A stretch of 64,000 nt of DNA, taken from assembly GCF_001949145.1 (NCBI RefSeq), contig NW_019091513.1:125623-189622 (forward strand), given 5' to 3'. The translations under genes were made by a program, and so were the position numbers. Shown one piece after another: positions 53,601-63,379 of this stretch. Source of the stretch: Acanthaster planci (Eukaryota > Echinodermata > Asteroidea > Valvatida > Acanthasteridae). Within the stretch, counting starts at the first letter, position 1. Each line of letters starts with the position of its first letter. A model generated the notes under the pieces. It worked only from the letters and a program-made list of their open reading frames with translations, had not been told where the DNA came from and did not search any database.

Positions 53601-56600
53601 GAGATACTGTCTCTTGGGTTGATTCTCAATCTCATCAAGAACAAAAGGCAAATACTGAGGCAAATTGCCAACGCTCACGTTGCCTGGATTTCAAAACAAA
53701 CAGAAAAGAAAACCCCCTACCCCCTTTATTTTGTTGAATGAATTAAAAAAGTGAGAGGTAAATCAAATGAATAGATAATAATCAACAAATGAGTCTTACT
53801 ATGTGAAGTTTGCGGTGACACCATGTAATCAAATTCTCTCTTTGAGTGTGTGTGGTTCTGAAAAGAACCGGGGTTCACTCGACGTTTCGAACAGTGTGCT
53901 CTGTTCGTCTTCAGGAGAAAGAGAAAGAAACGTCGAGTGAACCCAGGTTCTTTTCAGAGCCACACACACTCAAAGAGAGAATTTGATTAGATGGTGTCAC
54001 CGCAAACTTCACATAGTTAGTACTTTCGCCATGCATAGCCTCAAGTCTTAAATGAATCTTACAGAAGCATACTTCTAAAGGCAGGATATCACTGCATTGT
54101 CTCTCTCTGCTACATGCTGCAGTGACGGTATCTTCCCATATTAGCCCCAGACAGTTATCTTTCCACAGTACTATCTTCCAATGATAGGCCCTGACAGTAA
54201 TCTTTCCACAGTACTATCTTCCAATGATGGGCCCTGACAGTAATCTTTCCATGGCATTATCTTCCAATGATAGGCCCTGACAGTTATCTTTCCACTGTAC
54301 TATCTTTCAATGATAGGCCCTGACAGTAATCTTTCCACAGTACTATCTTTGAATGGAAGGCCCTGACAGTAATCTTTCCACAGTACTAGCTTCCAATGGN
54401 TTTCCAGTCTGAATTCAAGTCACAAGCTATATATTACGTGCAATAAAGCATTCCTATGTCATTCTTCACTGTTACTTGTTCCTGGTCTTGTGACAGGACG
54501 TATGACTGGCCTTGTGACAGGACGTATGACTGGCCTTGTGACTGGTCTTGTGACTGGCCTTGTGACTGGTCTTGTGACTGGCCTTGTAACTGGTCTTGTG
54601 ACTGATCTTGCGATGGTCAACTCAACAAATTGGCACCAGTCAACAAACGACTCATTTTGCTTGATCGAATTACAACTTTTTGTTTTAAAATGTTTCAAAG
54701 TGATATCATTACTTCATTCAACAGTTTCATTCAGAAAGTTAAATACGGCTCACTTCTAGATACCTACTTCTTGTACAACAGCCTTGTAGTGCACTCAAGT
54801 AACAAGTGACTACTATCAACGAGACAAACAAAAGGAGGACAAAGGATTTTTGGTTCTCAATACCCAATCTTTGGTTTTAAAGAGTCAGTGCTACTGTGTA
54901 TGCATAAGAGGTTTCTTATGTGTTAACCTCTTGCTGCCGGGGAACCCCGTTTCGAGCACCATGGGTTTATACGCAGAGCCAGGGTGCCAAAAATGGGACA
55001 AAAGAGCAGGTCCGTGTAACAAAAGACCGTACTCGGAACAAAAGACCTACTGCTGGGAATTGCCATCAGTTTACAGCTTGCATTTTTCGAAGGTGATCTG
55101 TCACTGTTTTTAAACAGTATACCACTGTTTTGGGCATAGTGCGCCCGCGGATTAGCACCACAAACAAAAGTGCTCCAGGGCTCCCATTGATGAGCGACAC
55201 AGCGCTGCTGCACACTATTCCAACTGCATTTGAAAAGATGCCACTCGCATTCACTGGACAAAGGAAATTACACAACACCTCACGATTCTAGGCTCTCTTT
55301 ACAGGGCGGCAGGCCTGGCTGAAATATTCAGGAGTCAATGAAGGTTACCTGTCAGCTTAGAGTAGCCACCAAACAGTCATTTGTGTGGGTGTAAACGTCC
55401 ATTAAATGAAATGATAAATTTTTGAAGATTTTGAAAACTGAAAATCTTCAAAATCACCCGTTATGTGTGCACTGCATTTTTAAAAGCACCCACCAGCATG
55501 TGGTTAATGGAGGTAATGTATTAATGCATTATTAGAGGGCTAGAGTTATACTCATTGGGATAGGCTCAAGGAAACCTTTTGTGCATTCATTGTAACTAAA
55601 TTAAAATAATCGAAACAGCCTCTGAGATACCATGAAGATGCCAGTAATGCTTAACCTCTATAACCTGACACCATGAAGATGCCAGTAATGCTTAACCTCT
55701 ATAACCTGACAAAATAAATGCTGAATTTCTATGGGTTCCACTTTTAATAACAGACTCTCTTTAGATACGTTCAACGTTGTAATGCTTTAAGCCCTTGGGC
55801 CAGTATGAGTCAACCTTCCAATGTTCACCATTATGCAGGTTCTCAGCTTACCTCTTTCAATGAGTGTAGCAAGAGATACTGTCTCTTGGGTTGATTCTCA
55901 ATCTCATCAAGAACAAAAGGCAAATACTGAGGCAAATTGCCAACGCTCACGTTGCCTGGATTTCAAAACAAACAGAAAAGAAAACCCCCTACCCCCTTTA
56001 TTTTGTTGAATGAATTAAAAAAGTGAGAGGTAAATCAAATGAATAGACAATAATCAACAAATGAATGTTACAGAAGCATACTTCTAAAGGCAGGATATCA
56101 CTGCATTGTCTCCCTCTGCTACATGCTGCAGTGACGGTATCTTCCCATATTAGCCCCAGACAGCTATCTTTCCACAGAACTATCTTCAAATGATAGGCCC
56201 AGACAGCTATCTTTCCACAGTACTATTTTCCAATGGTAGGCCCTGACAGTAATCTTTCGACAGTACTATCTTCCAATGGAAGGCCCTGACAGCTATCTTT
56301 CCACAGAACTATCTTCCAATGGTAGGCCCTGACAGTAATCTTTCCACAGTACTATCTTCCAATGGTAGGCCCTGACAGCTATCTTTCCACAGTACTATCT
56401 TTCAATGATGGGCCCTGACAGTAATCTTTCCACAGTACTATCTTCCAATGGTAGGCCCTGACAGTTATCTTTCCACAGTACTATCTTTCAATGATGGGCC
56501 CTGACAGCTATCTTTCCACAGTACTATCTTTCAATGGTAGGCCTTGACAGTAATCTTTCCACAGTACTATCTTCCAATGGTAGGCCCTGACAGCTATCTT

Positions 56601-59600
56601 TCCACTGTACTATCTTTCAATGATGGGCCCTGACAGTAATCTTTCCACTGTACTATCTTTCAATGATAGGCCCTGACAGTAATCTTTCCATGGCATTATC
56701 TTTCAATGATGGGCCTTGACAGTAATCTTTCCATAGTACTATCTTCGACTGGTAGGCCCTGACAGTTATCTTTCGACAGTACTAGCTTCCAATGATAGGC
56801 CCTGACGGCTATCTTTCCACAGGCATACATCACTACTGTGCTCCATTTAGTACATCTTAAAAATGAATTGTTTTCGACTCCTCTAAGCCTACAGTGAGTC
56901 TCTAAGAATAACACAATATCAGCATTACCTAGAGCAAATGAGGCAGCCGTCTTGACCTCTTCACTAGGGGCAGAGAAGGAATCCACAATGACCTTCTGCA
57001 ATTCTGGATGACCACTCAAATCACTGTAAACGACAAAAACAGGGACAATTAACACCAACACGTGTAAAATGCTTCTCCTGGCCAGTTCGGTATTCCAACA
57101 GCACGCGCCCGAAATGAGGCACGCAAGAGGTCATGTAGGGACAGCAATACGCGCACACATGGGGTCTTTCCTAATAGCACTGCCATATGCTGACTTCCAT
57201 GCAATGACCTTGCCTCTCTGAAATACCAACCCAGCTGAATACCAAAGATTTAAAAACGAAACACAGAGAACACTTACACATGTCGACCAATTTCTCCCAG
57301 CGACAACAAAGCAAAGAGCTGCACAGAGTCTGACGACTTAGGATTCTGCAAAAAGAAAAGAAGTTGATAAACTAGCAAACTTAAGGAAAAACACATTTGG
57401 TGGGAAAAAAGGGGATGCATACCATTTGAGGAAAAGCTTCCAGAGGAAAACCAGGGGTGGGGGATGTCTCATCGGGGCACCTGCCCACCTGAGGACAGGC
57501 AAAAGGACATCTGGACAGGCAGTTTCTGCTTCTTCAAAATCTACTAGCTCCCCACCGGGTTTCCATCAATCTTTTACACTAGTGACCAAGTCTGCACATT
57601 CCTTTCTGAAAAACCCTGGGCAATGGAAGCATGGCCCAAGATGGCCCCAACGGCTGCCATATTTGAAACCTTTGCTGGGAGGGGACAGGCAGATCTTTAC
57701 TGGGAGGGGACAGGCAGATCTTTACTGGGAGGGGACAAGCAGATCTTTACTGGGAGGGGACAGGCAGATCTTTACTGGGAGNNNNNNNNNNNNNNNNNNN
57801 NNNNNNNNNNNNNNNNNNNNNNNNNNNNNNNNNNNNNNNNNNNNNNNNNNNNNNNNNNNNNNNNNNNNNNNNNNNNNNNNNNNNNNNNNNNNNNNNNNNN
57901 NNNNNNNNNNNNNNNNNNNNNNNNNNNNNNNNNNNNNNNNNNNNNNNNNNNNNNNNNNNNNNNNNNNNNNNNNNNNNNNNNNNNNNNNNNNNNNNNNNNN
58001 NNNNNNNNNNNNNNNNNNNNNNNNNNNNNNNNNNNNNNNNNNNNNNNNNNNNNNNNNNNNNNNNNNNNNNNNNNNNNNNNNNNNNNNNNNNNNNNNNNNN
58101 NNNNNNNNNNNNNNNNNNNNNNNNNNNNNNNNNNNNNNNTGGGAGGAGACAGGCAGATCTTTGCTGGGAGGGGACAGGCAGATCTTTGCTGGGAGGGGAC
58201 AGGCAGATCTTTGCTGGGAGGAGACAGGCAGATCTTTTGCTGGGAGGGGACAGGCAGATATAGCAATCATAAATGACACCCTGGGTGGGAGTCAAACCAC
58301 AAGCTAAATATTCCAGGTAAAACCCCACAGAATCAGACAGTGATTGAAATAGTCAATCCACATGTAGGCTTGAAGTGGACTTTGACCTCCATCCCGAAGG
58401 TGGAAAGAGAGGAAAGTACCACAACACAAACTGGACTCCCCAATTTTCGTGGATGCAATCGTAAACTTTTTATATTACTGGAAATTGACACAAAAATATA
58501 AATGATGCAATGCCAGGAGAAAAAAAGAATTACATATAATCCGATCCTCAACCTGAACAAACTCCTTAATGGCAAGATCTGATGATGAAAGCACAACAGA
58601 CCTTAACATCATTGACAAACTGATTGACAACGATAGAACCTTCAGATGCACAGGAGATGGTCAGTGCAGCCACACACTTCGCGATAGAGTGAAACGCCTG
58701 CATGGTGAGACAGAATGATTAAGATTGATTATGAGTCATCACACCTAAACCACTTCAGTTCATCAGCATATATGCACACAGGACGGTTGAGCTGCACATA
58801 ACCAGACCCAATGGCATGCAATCAGAAATGAGGTCTATTCAAGTTGAACAAAGCATGGCATACATAGAGTGGGTCTCTGAACAAAAGCAGTTCACATAAT
58901 GTAGGGTAAGAAGACGCTGTGAGGACTTGCACACGTCCACAGAGTGTTTTCCCCTCTCTGAAGAACGGCTTTGGAGGCAGTTTGGGTTCAGAGGTACTCG
59001 TTGCTAAATGACGAGGAACGGCGCAGGAAATCACACTCAAAAATCCAGCGCGAAAGAGTCCTCACAGCGGGAGGGAAAAAAAAGAGCATTTTCTCCGAGT
59101 GTTCTGAACCACAAGAGAACAAAAGAACGTCCACACTACCTGCTTATGTACTGCATAGGATGGGGACTGGGTGTCGGGGGGACTGTAGATAGGCAGAGAG
59201 AGCATCTGTAGTAGACCTTGGAATCCCAGACCAGGGGTGTTGGTAGCCACCAGTGACTGGAAGAACTCAAGCATGGCATGAAGGGCACCACCTTAAAATA
59301 TTGACCATAACAAAATCAGCAAAGGTGATTGCGCTCTACCACTCTATCAAAAGACCTTTTGTTCACACGGACTATGTTGACTGTTAACCCAGTACGGCAT
59401 AGTTCACAATTACACAAGGACTGAAGGACACGCTGTTCTTGATAACAAATGGGGATGTGCCGAATAACTGAATATTTGATCGATTATCAAACATTCGAAT
59501 ATTATTTTTTCGAATTCGAATATTCAAATGCAAAATTTATGAAAAGGAAAAATTTCTTTTGTCTTAAATGAGAAAAATTGCACTATGGAGGCTTGTTTCA

Positions 59601-62600
59601 CGCAGATTCAAATGAAGAGTGTCAGAAATCTTACAACGATTTAAAAAGTAAATTATTCATTAAACAATTTAAAAGGAATAGAAATTTTCAACTGGGCAAG
59701 AAGTATTGTTCATCTCTTAAATCTTGCTAAATCGTGGCTGGAGATACAACTAGATGTGAGAAGCTATTTCACTGATCATAATGTACAATTGTGTGCGTTA
59801 TTGCAATTGACTTTGTATACGGTTTGTTCATCAACAATCTGCCGGTTGGTACAACCGAATATTCGGGTATTTGATCAAATTGAAGGTCAAATATTGGAAT
59901 GGTGAATTATTCGAATTGACTCAGCCCTAATAATAACTGCCTTTAATTTACCGACAGCAATATCATACACTATACCACTCCAAACTTTCACCACAGTGAC
60001 AGTACTGCTCCCAATTCACCCAACCAGGGTTTTTTTGGCAACACCATCAAGGATAAAAAGTCCAGAATTTTAGTACCTTGCAGAAGGGGGGATTTGATCA
60101 AGGACAGAATGGCGGGCAAGATGGCATCTCTGGTCTTGGCAGCGTTGGTTGGGTGAACGCGGCACACCGAGGTCAACAGGTGAAGGGTCAACTGGGAGAT
60201 ATGGAGGTCACTGTCACTGATAAGGGGGGGCAACTCTGCCAAGATGCCGTCCACCATGGGCATCGTAAGGGCCGATCCTGGTTGGAGACAAGCGAGTGCA
60301 TGATTGATTCTGCTCTTCTTATGAACTCGTTCAAATTGCAGAAAGCAGACACAACTCTTGGAACATAAATAAGAGCTCATTAAATTATTTCAGGAACACT
60401 TTGATTCAAGATTGATTCCATCCAAGTCAGTGAAGACGACTGAGGTATGATGAGATGACTAACCATAGTTCTGGAGAAGCATATCCAGAGCTGTGAGAGT
60501 GGACAACTTGAGTGCTCTGTGGTTTTTGCGCAAGAACGACGCCAGGATCGGAACTCCTTTTACCTGAAACACATAGGAGAAACAGCATGCACTAGCAACA
60601 GGTTCAACACCTAATAATCCAATTCTGCACCTGTTCCAAGCCCTGACTGATGAGCCTTCCATGTTCATGTCCACTGTGCAGTGTAATAATATACACCATG
60701 CAGAATGCAAGCCAGTGATCGTCAATGGAAATTAGCATCAGAGGGATACGTTAATCTCAACATTACATTTTTATGTAGGTGAAAGGCAACAGCCTACAGG
60801 AAATTTAGCATACCCCAATGAAAAAAACATTTTCAACAGTAAACTGACTCGGTTTAGATATTTGTAATCTGTGAGCAAGTCTTGGGCTCATGTCCCAATC
60901 AAGCCCCTGAGTTTGGTTACAAACTCTCACAAAGTATGTAACAAGGGTAAACCGCTCATGAAATTGTATCAGTGAAGATCAACCTAATGGTCACTTGCCA
61001 ATATAGGCGTGATGTCAATCTTCAGAGGGGAGCCGGCAATCATTGTCAGCGCCTTCACAGTGGTCAGCCGTGTTATCTCATTCTTCAGACGGTCCAAGAA
61101 GATCGGAAGACAGGTGCTCAACTCTGACTGAAGATGATCACCGAGATTGCACAACACCTGGCCCCTAGGGTGGAAGAGAGACGAGACGGGTGTCATACAA
61201 GTCAGCAGTCTCTACAAAATAGACTGGAAGAAATATTGATGCTCCCAGAAAAAATGATTTTGATAACAAAAAAGACAAAAAAAAATGGAGAGTCTGTATT
61301 TGATGCTTACACGTATCTCATTACAAATTTAATTTGAACAGAAACTTTTAATTCCATCTATAAATACTGAGCTCAAGTATGCATTCAACCATGATGAGCC
61401 CACGGATACTGAGTAACTGGATTATCTCAGAAAGCTTTAGGTTCAGATGAACTCTAACAAATATGGTTGCAGTAAACCCTGGAACAACGCGCTCATGTTT
61501 ACGTACAAAACTGACTGACCATTTTGGAACATGCACCTTGGGAACAGTTTTACATACGCTCATGAGAAATACATGTAGTCTTGTTCATACAACCGACTGT
61601 GTGTCAACTCCCTCCCAGCACGAGTCATTATGCTGCTGGGGACTCACATGCAAGAGATGGCCCTCTCCTTGACCTCTTGATCAATGTCGGCAGCCTTCAG
61701 TCTCATCAATGTACAGCTGTACAAATCCAATACATATGGACCATAGTCAAATGTTGCCTCTGAATCTGGACAAAACGAAAACAAAAATCAAAGCATATTT
61801 TATCAAGCAAGAATGCCATTATTACAGTTACCATAGTGACTAGAGGGCAGCAGGCAAGAATATTACAATGTCCTTACCGAGATATCTGAAGATCCATCTC
61901 TCACTGTGTACATGTAAATAAGAACCTAGGTTAGTTTCAGACTTGACGCATATTTTCTGACACACTTTCCAGCCTCTCAATGCCTCCGTCTCCTCAAATG
62001 GTTATTCATCACATACTGCACACCGATGGCTTGCTATCAACGTGCATTTTGTTCACCGCTGAACAAAAGTGTCACTCAAGACGTCTTCAGCATTTTGGTC
62101 CATTAAAATTATTGGACAACTGCGTACATTAAAAATGTCTAGTTAAACTTTACCAGTTTATCTTTATGATTTGATTGACCAAGGCTGATCCCCCGTCCCC
62201 CCAAAACAAACACTATTGGTAATAGTTGGTCTCCTTGATACAGGCAGCCAGCTACTTACTGAGTGGCTTGATGACTTTGACAATAGTCTGTGTGACCAAC
62301 AGAGCTTCTGAGGTGATCTTGTAGAAGGAATCCCCGACTGCTGACACAACGGGCTGTGTACGATCGAAGAAAATCAAACAGGCTTCATGGTTCCTGCTGC
62401 CTTACTAGAATGTAGGGCCATTTATATCTATCAATCCTCTCTCCAACCATAAACAAAGTTCTTTAGAAATAAACATATCAGGTTGAACTTACAGATGTAT
62501 AACTTTGGTTGATACCACATAATGGCATTATCAACGTCTACGATCCTGTATTTTTCCCTCATTAAACCCCTCATGAAATCTTCCCACCCCTTTCCTGTAA

Positions 62601-63379
62601 AATGCTGCAGACCACAGCATTTCTCTGACAAGAAAATACTGGATTGTTGATATTATCATTAAACTCCCCTCAATGGTGTTTCTCTCCACAACCTGCCAAG
62701 AGCCAAAATATCTCACAGTGGCCTCCCAAAAACCACGTTTACAAAAGAATCAACATTAAAGAATATCAGTAACACACACCTGCTACTCAACCTGACTTAT
62801 GTTGGCCTATCCCCTAATCATTATTTTCATGACATACCAGTCCAGCCAGAGAAACTTCCTGCCACCCAAAGACACAGATCCTCCAAATCCCACTCTACCC
62901 AAGCCCAATCCCAAGACGTCCAAATGTAGCAAAATATGAAAAAATATAGGAGTAAAGGAGTACCTTTTGAAATCCCAGTAGCAGGGGTTAAATTTTTGGG
63001 GGTGATTAGAAATCCACTAACAGAGAGGTTTGAAAAAATACAGTGACTTTTCAAGGCTTTTAGTAGTTAGCTGGGGATGAATTCTTAGGCAAATGGCTCT
63101 TCTGTGCTAACTCACAAACCCTGATTAATTTAACCTCTAGGAATCAACAATTGGAAGTCAACAATGCTTAAATCCAAAACAATGCCTCAAAATCCCTCCA
63201 ATAATTTGATTATCTACAAACACCATCCCATGAGGAGGCGTGGAGGATGTAAATGTGATGAACTTACGGGCACAATGACGGCCATATGGGGGTGGAAAAC
63301 TTGAGGGTTATGGTTGACCATCAGACAGTTGAGAAATGACAAGGTGTCAATCTTCATATTGGAACTGCTGTTCTTGTCC
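44636..63379 (-). CDS. CAND1: Cullin-associated NEDD8-dissociated protein 1, C-terminal 754 aa (5' partial)
   Basis: A HEAT-repeat protein that wraps un-neddylated cullin-RBX1 and exchanges substrate receptors of cullin-RING ligases. Exons in transcript order: 63268-63379, 62260-62353, 61648-61759, 60999-61164, 60464-60563, 60077-60277, 59140-59291, 58602-58697, 57278-57345, 56929-57023, 55852-55955 (or its twin 53580-53683), 52136-52203, 51687-51801, 51106-51180, 49942-50130, 48317-48388, 47891-48001, 46905-46965, 46230-46376 and 44636-44763. Junction phases agree throughout. Landmarks are [49 protein letters not shown]-like [61 protein letters not shown]-like [19 protein letters not shown] and the SLMDTS end. 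Upstream exons lie past the right edge (vertebrate CAND1 is ~1230 aa). The intron after 60999 has a GC donor. It could equally be called a single invertebrate CAND1/2 orthologue. Confidence 0.96.
44879..44937 (-). mobile_element. 59-bp TTAA hairpin element, copy C (inverted)
   Basis: Reverse-orientation copy in the last CAND1 intron, again exactly 59 bases between and including TTAA ends (TTAACCCTAACAGTCCTCAG ... AATGTTAGGGTTAA), with loop ACAGG, the complement of CCTGT. Confidence 0.7.
45208..45772 (+). mobile_element. piggyBac-like non-autonomous element, copy 3
   Basis: TTAA at 45208 and 45769. The left end is TTAACCACTTTGTGCCGGGG and the right end GGCAGCATATGGTTAA, giving short inverted repeats of CCAC(T/A)TGCTGCC type. 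The interior aligns along its length with 52694-53283 and 54923-55507 (GACAAAAG...GCTCCAGGG, GACAAAGGAAATTA.GCAACA, AGGC.TGGCTGAAATA). It lies in the last CAND1 intron and has no transposase. Confidence 0.65.
47215..47457. mobile_element. MITE with CAGGGGCCAATTTCATAGAGC ends (243 bp)
   Basis: The left arm CAGGGGCCAATTTCATAGAG and right arm CTCTATGAAATTGGCCCCTG are perfect inverted repeats. The pairing continues through GCTGCTTAAGCA-like blocks to ~46 bp. It lies in the CAND1 intron between exons 47891 and 46965. Confidence 0.75.
47586..47840. mobile_element. MITE with CAGGGCCCAATTTCATGGCGC ends (255 bp)
   Basis: The left end CTGGGCCAAATTTCATGGCG and right end CGCCATGAAATTGGGCCCTG pair over ~28 bp. 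They are related to, but distinct from, the neighbouring element at 47215. Internal hairpin blocks (TTCTGCGCTTA, GCGCAGAATT) are present. Confidence 0.7.
49436..49670 (-). repeat. tRNA-derived SINE
   Basis: On the minus strand GCCTCGTAGTTGAGGCACGT (A-box region) is followed by GGTTAGGGGTTCGAATTTGG (B-box region) at tRNA-like spacing, then a body containing CCTTTGGCAAGCCATTTCAC. That body motif resembles SINE bodies with a GGCAAG.CA.TT.ACCC block. It lies in the CAND1 intron between exons 49942 and 48388. The 3' boundary is approximate. Confidence 0.5.
52238..52400. repeat. Element related to 19545-19700, carrying a single N
   Basis: Starts CAGTGTTGTTGAGATC, carries CATCACAAGACC blocks and ends TAATGGTCATCTCAACAA, the expected inverted end of this family. 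One undetermined base at 52294 sits inside it and marks the left limit of the duplicated segment described next. Confidence 0.45.
52694..53283 (+). mobile_element. piggyBac-like non-autonomous element, copy 1
   Basis: TTAA at 52694 and 53280. It starts TTAACCTCTTGCAGCCGGGG and ends ACCCTTTGGTTAA. It matches copy 2 at 54923-55507 because both sit inside the duplicated segment, and more distantly 45208-45772, which establishes it as a dispersed family. No transposase frame. Confidence 0.65.
53580..53683 (-). CDS. CAND1: CAND1 exon twin (copy 1), likely duplicate of 55852-55955
   Basis: A 104-base exon encoding [20 protein letters not shown] and on to LLLHSLKE. It is identical in sequence and splice sites to 55852-55955. 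It enters in phase 1 and leaves in phase 0, so including both copies in one transcript would shift the frame. Only one can be used per mRNA, or one copy is an assembly artefact. Confidence 0.8.
53787..54062. mobile_element. 250-bp Penelope-type foldback insertion with 13-bp target duplication
   Basis: AAATGAGTCTTAC (53787-53799) and AAATGAATCTTAC (54050-54062) flank an insert missing from the equivalent site in copy 2 (AAATGAATGTTAC near 56060). Inside, CTATGTGAAGTTTGCGGTGA at the left is repeated inverted at the right (ending 54015), and both arms contain GGTTCT.TTTCAGA.CC and CACTCAAAGAGAGAATTTGA. The arms match the tail of the Penelope relic at 41870-41945. A hammerhead-like core lies on - at 53880-53914. 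Confidence 0.75.
54141..54399 (+). repeat. 43-bp minisatellite, about 6 units
   Basis: The unit contains GGCCCTGACAGTAATCTTTC and CACAGTACTATCTTCCAATG. It runs into the single N at 54400. Same satellite as at 56150-56821. Confidence 0.85.
54482..54612 (+). repeat. 12-bp minisatellite GACTGGYCTTGT
   Basis: About ten units of GACTGGCCTTGT/GACTGGTCTTGT with two ACAGGACGTAT variants at the left. Only about two units are present at the equivalent place in copy 1 (52360-52385). It explains the VTRP-repeat frame on the minus strand, which is not a protein gene. Confidence 0.85.
54923..55507 (+). mobile_element. piggyBac-like non-autonomous element, copy 2
   Basis: TTAA at 54923 and 55504. The left end is TTAACCTCTTGCTGCCGGGG and the right end CACCAGCATGTGGTTAA. 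This copy keeps the clearest inverted ends: CCTCTTGCTG against the complement CCACATGCTG. Confidence 0.65.
56150..56821 (+). repeat. 43-bp minisatellite, about 15-16 units
   Basis: Tandem units of TAGGCCCTGACAGTAATCTT plus TCCACAGTACTATCTTCCAA, with alternating CAGTAATC/CAGCTATC variants that suggest a higher-order pattern. It lies in the CAND1 intron directly after the duplicated segment. Confidence 0.9.
57671..58262 (+). repeat. 25-bp minisatellite spanning a 358-N assembly gap
   Basis: The unit CTGGGAGGGGACAGGCAGAT+CTTTR repeats on both sides of Ns at 57782-58139. Left units read ...CTTTA and right units ...CTTTG, so two sub-arrays meet in the gap. Long frames across it are artefacts of the Ns. 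It lies in the CAND1 intron between exons 58602 and 57345. Confidence 0.95.
59451..59929. mobile_element. hAT-like non-autonomous element rich in ATTCGAAT motifs
   Basis: The left side begins GGATGTGCCGAATAACTGAA and carries repeated CGAATATT/ATTCGAAT motifs. The right side has ACCGAATATTCGGGTATTTG and ends near GACTCAGCCCTAA. AGGGATGTGCCGAATATTCG-type ends are familiar in hAT elements, but this copy is diverged and no exact target duplication was found. Confidence 0.45.

Larger units (their letters stand above)
52295..54399. repeat. Duplicated CAND1 segment, copy 1 (bounded by single Ns)
   Basis: Collinear with 54401 to ~56821 at very high identity: TCACAAGCTATATATTACGT starts both, and the piggyBac-like element, the 104-bp exon and the start of a 43-bp satellite follow in order. 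Copy 1 is limited by single Ns at 52294 and 54400. It carries a 250-bp foldback insertion absent from copy 2 and lacks the copy 2 12-bp repeat expansion. Confidence 0.85.
54401..56821. repeat. Duplicated CAND1 segment, copy 2
   Basis: Second copy of the 52295-54399 segment. Differences are a 12-bp minisatellite expansion at 54482-54612, a local ~46-bp duplication at about 55628-55710, no foldback insertion near 56060, and a 43-bp satellite of ~15-16 units against 6. It is contiguous with the upstream CAND1 exon at 56929, which favours it as the native copy. Confidence 0.85.

Noticed and set aside
54459-54698. 79-aa minus-strand ORF with VTRP repeats
   Set aside because: It is the translation of a 12-bp minisatellite in a CAND1 intron.
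56150-56821. CRISPR-like array (regular 43-bp repeats)
   Set aside because: The whole period repeats, with no unique spacers, and the sequence is eukaryotic. It is a minisatellite.
57426-58307. Long ORFs of 185-293 aa around 57.4-58.3 kb
   Set aside because: They run through the 358-base N gap and a 25-bp satellite. No real coding evidence.
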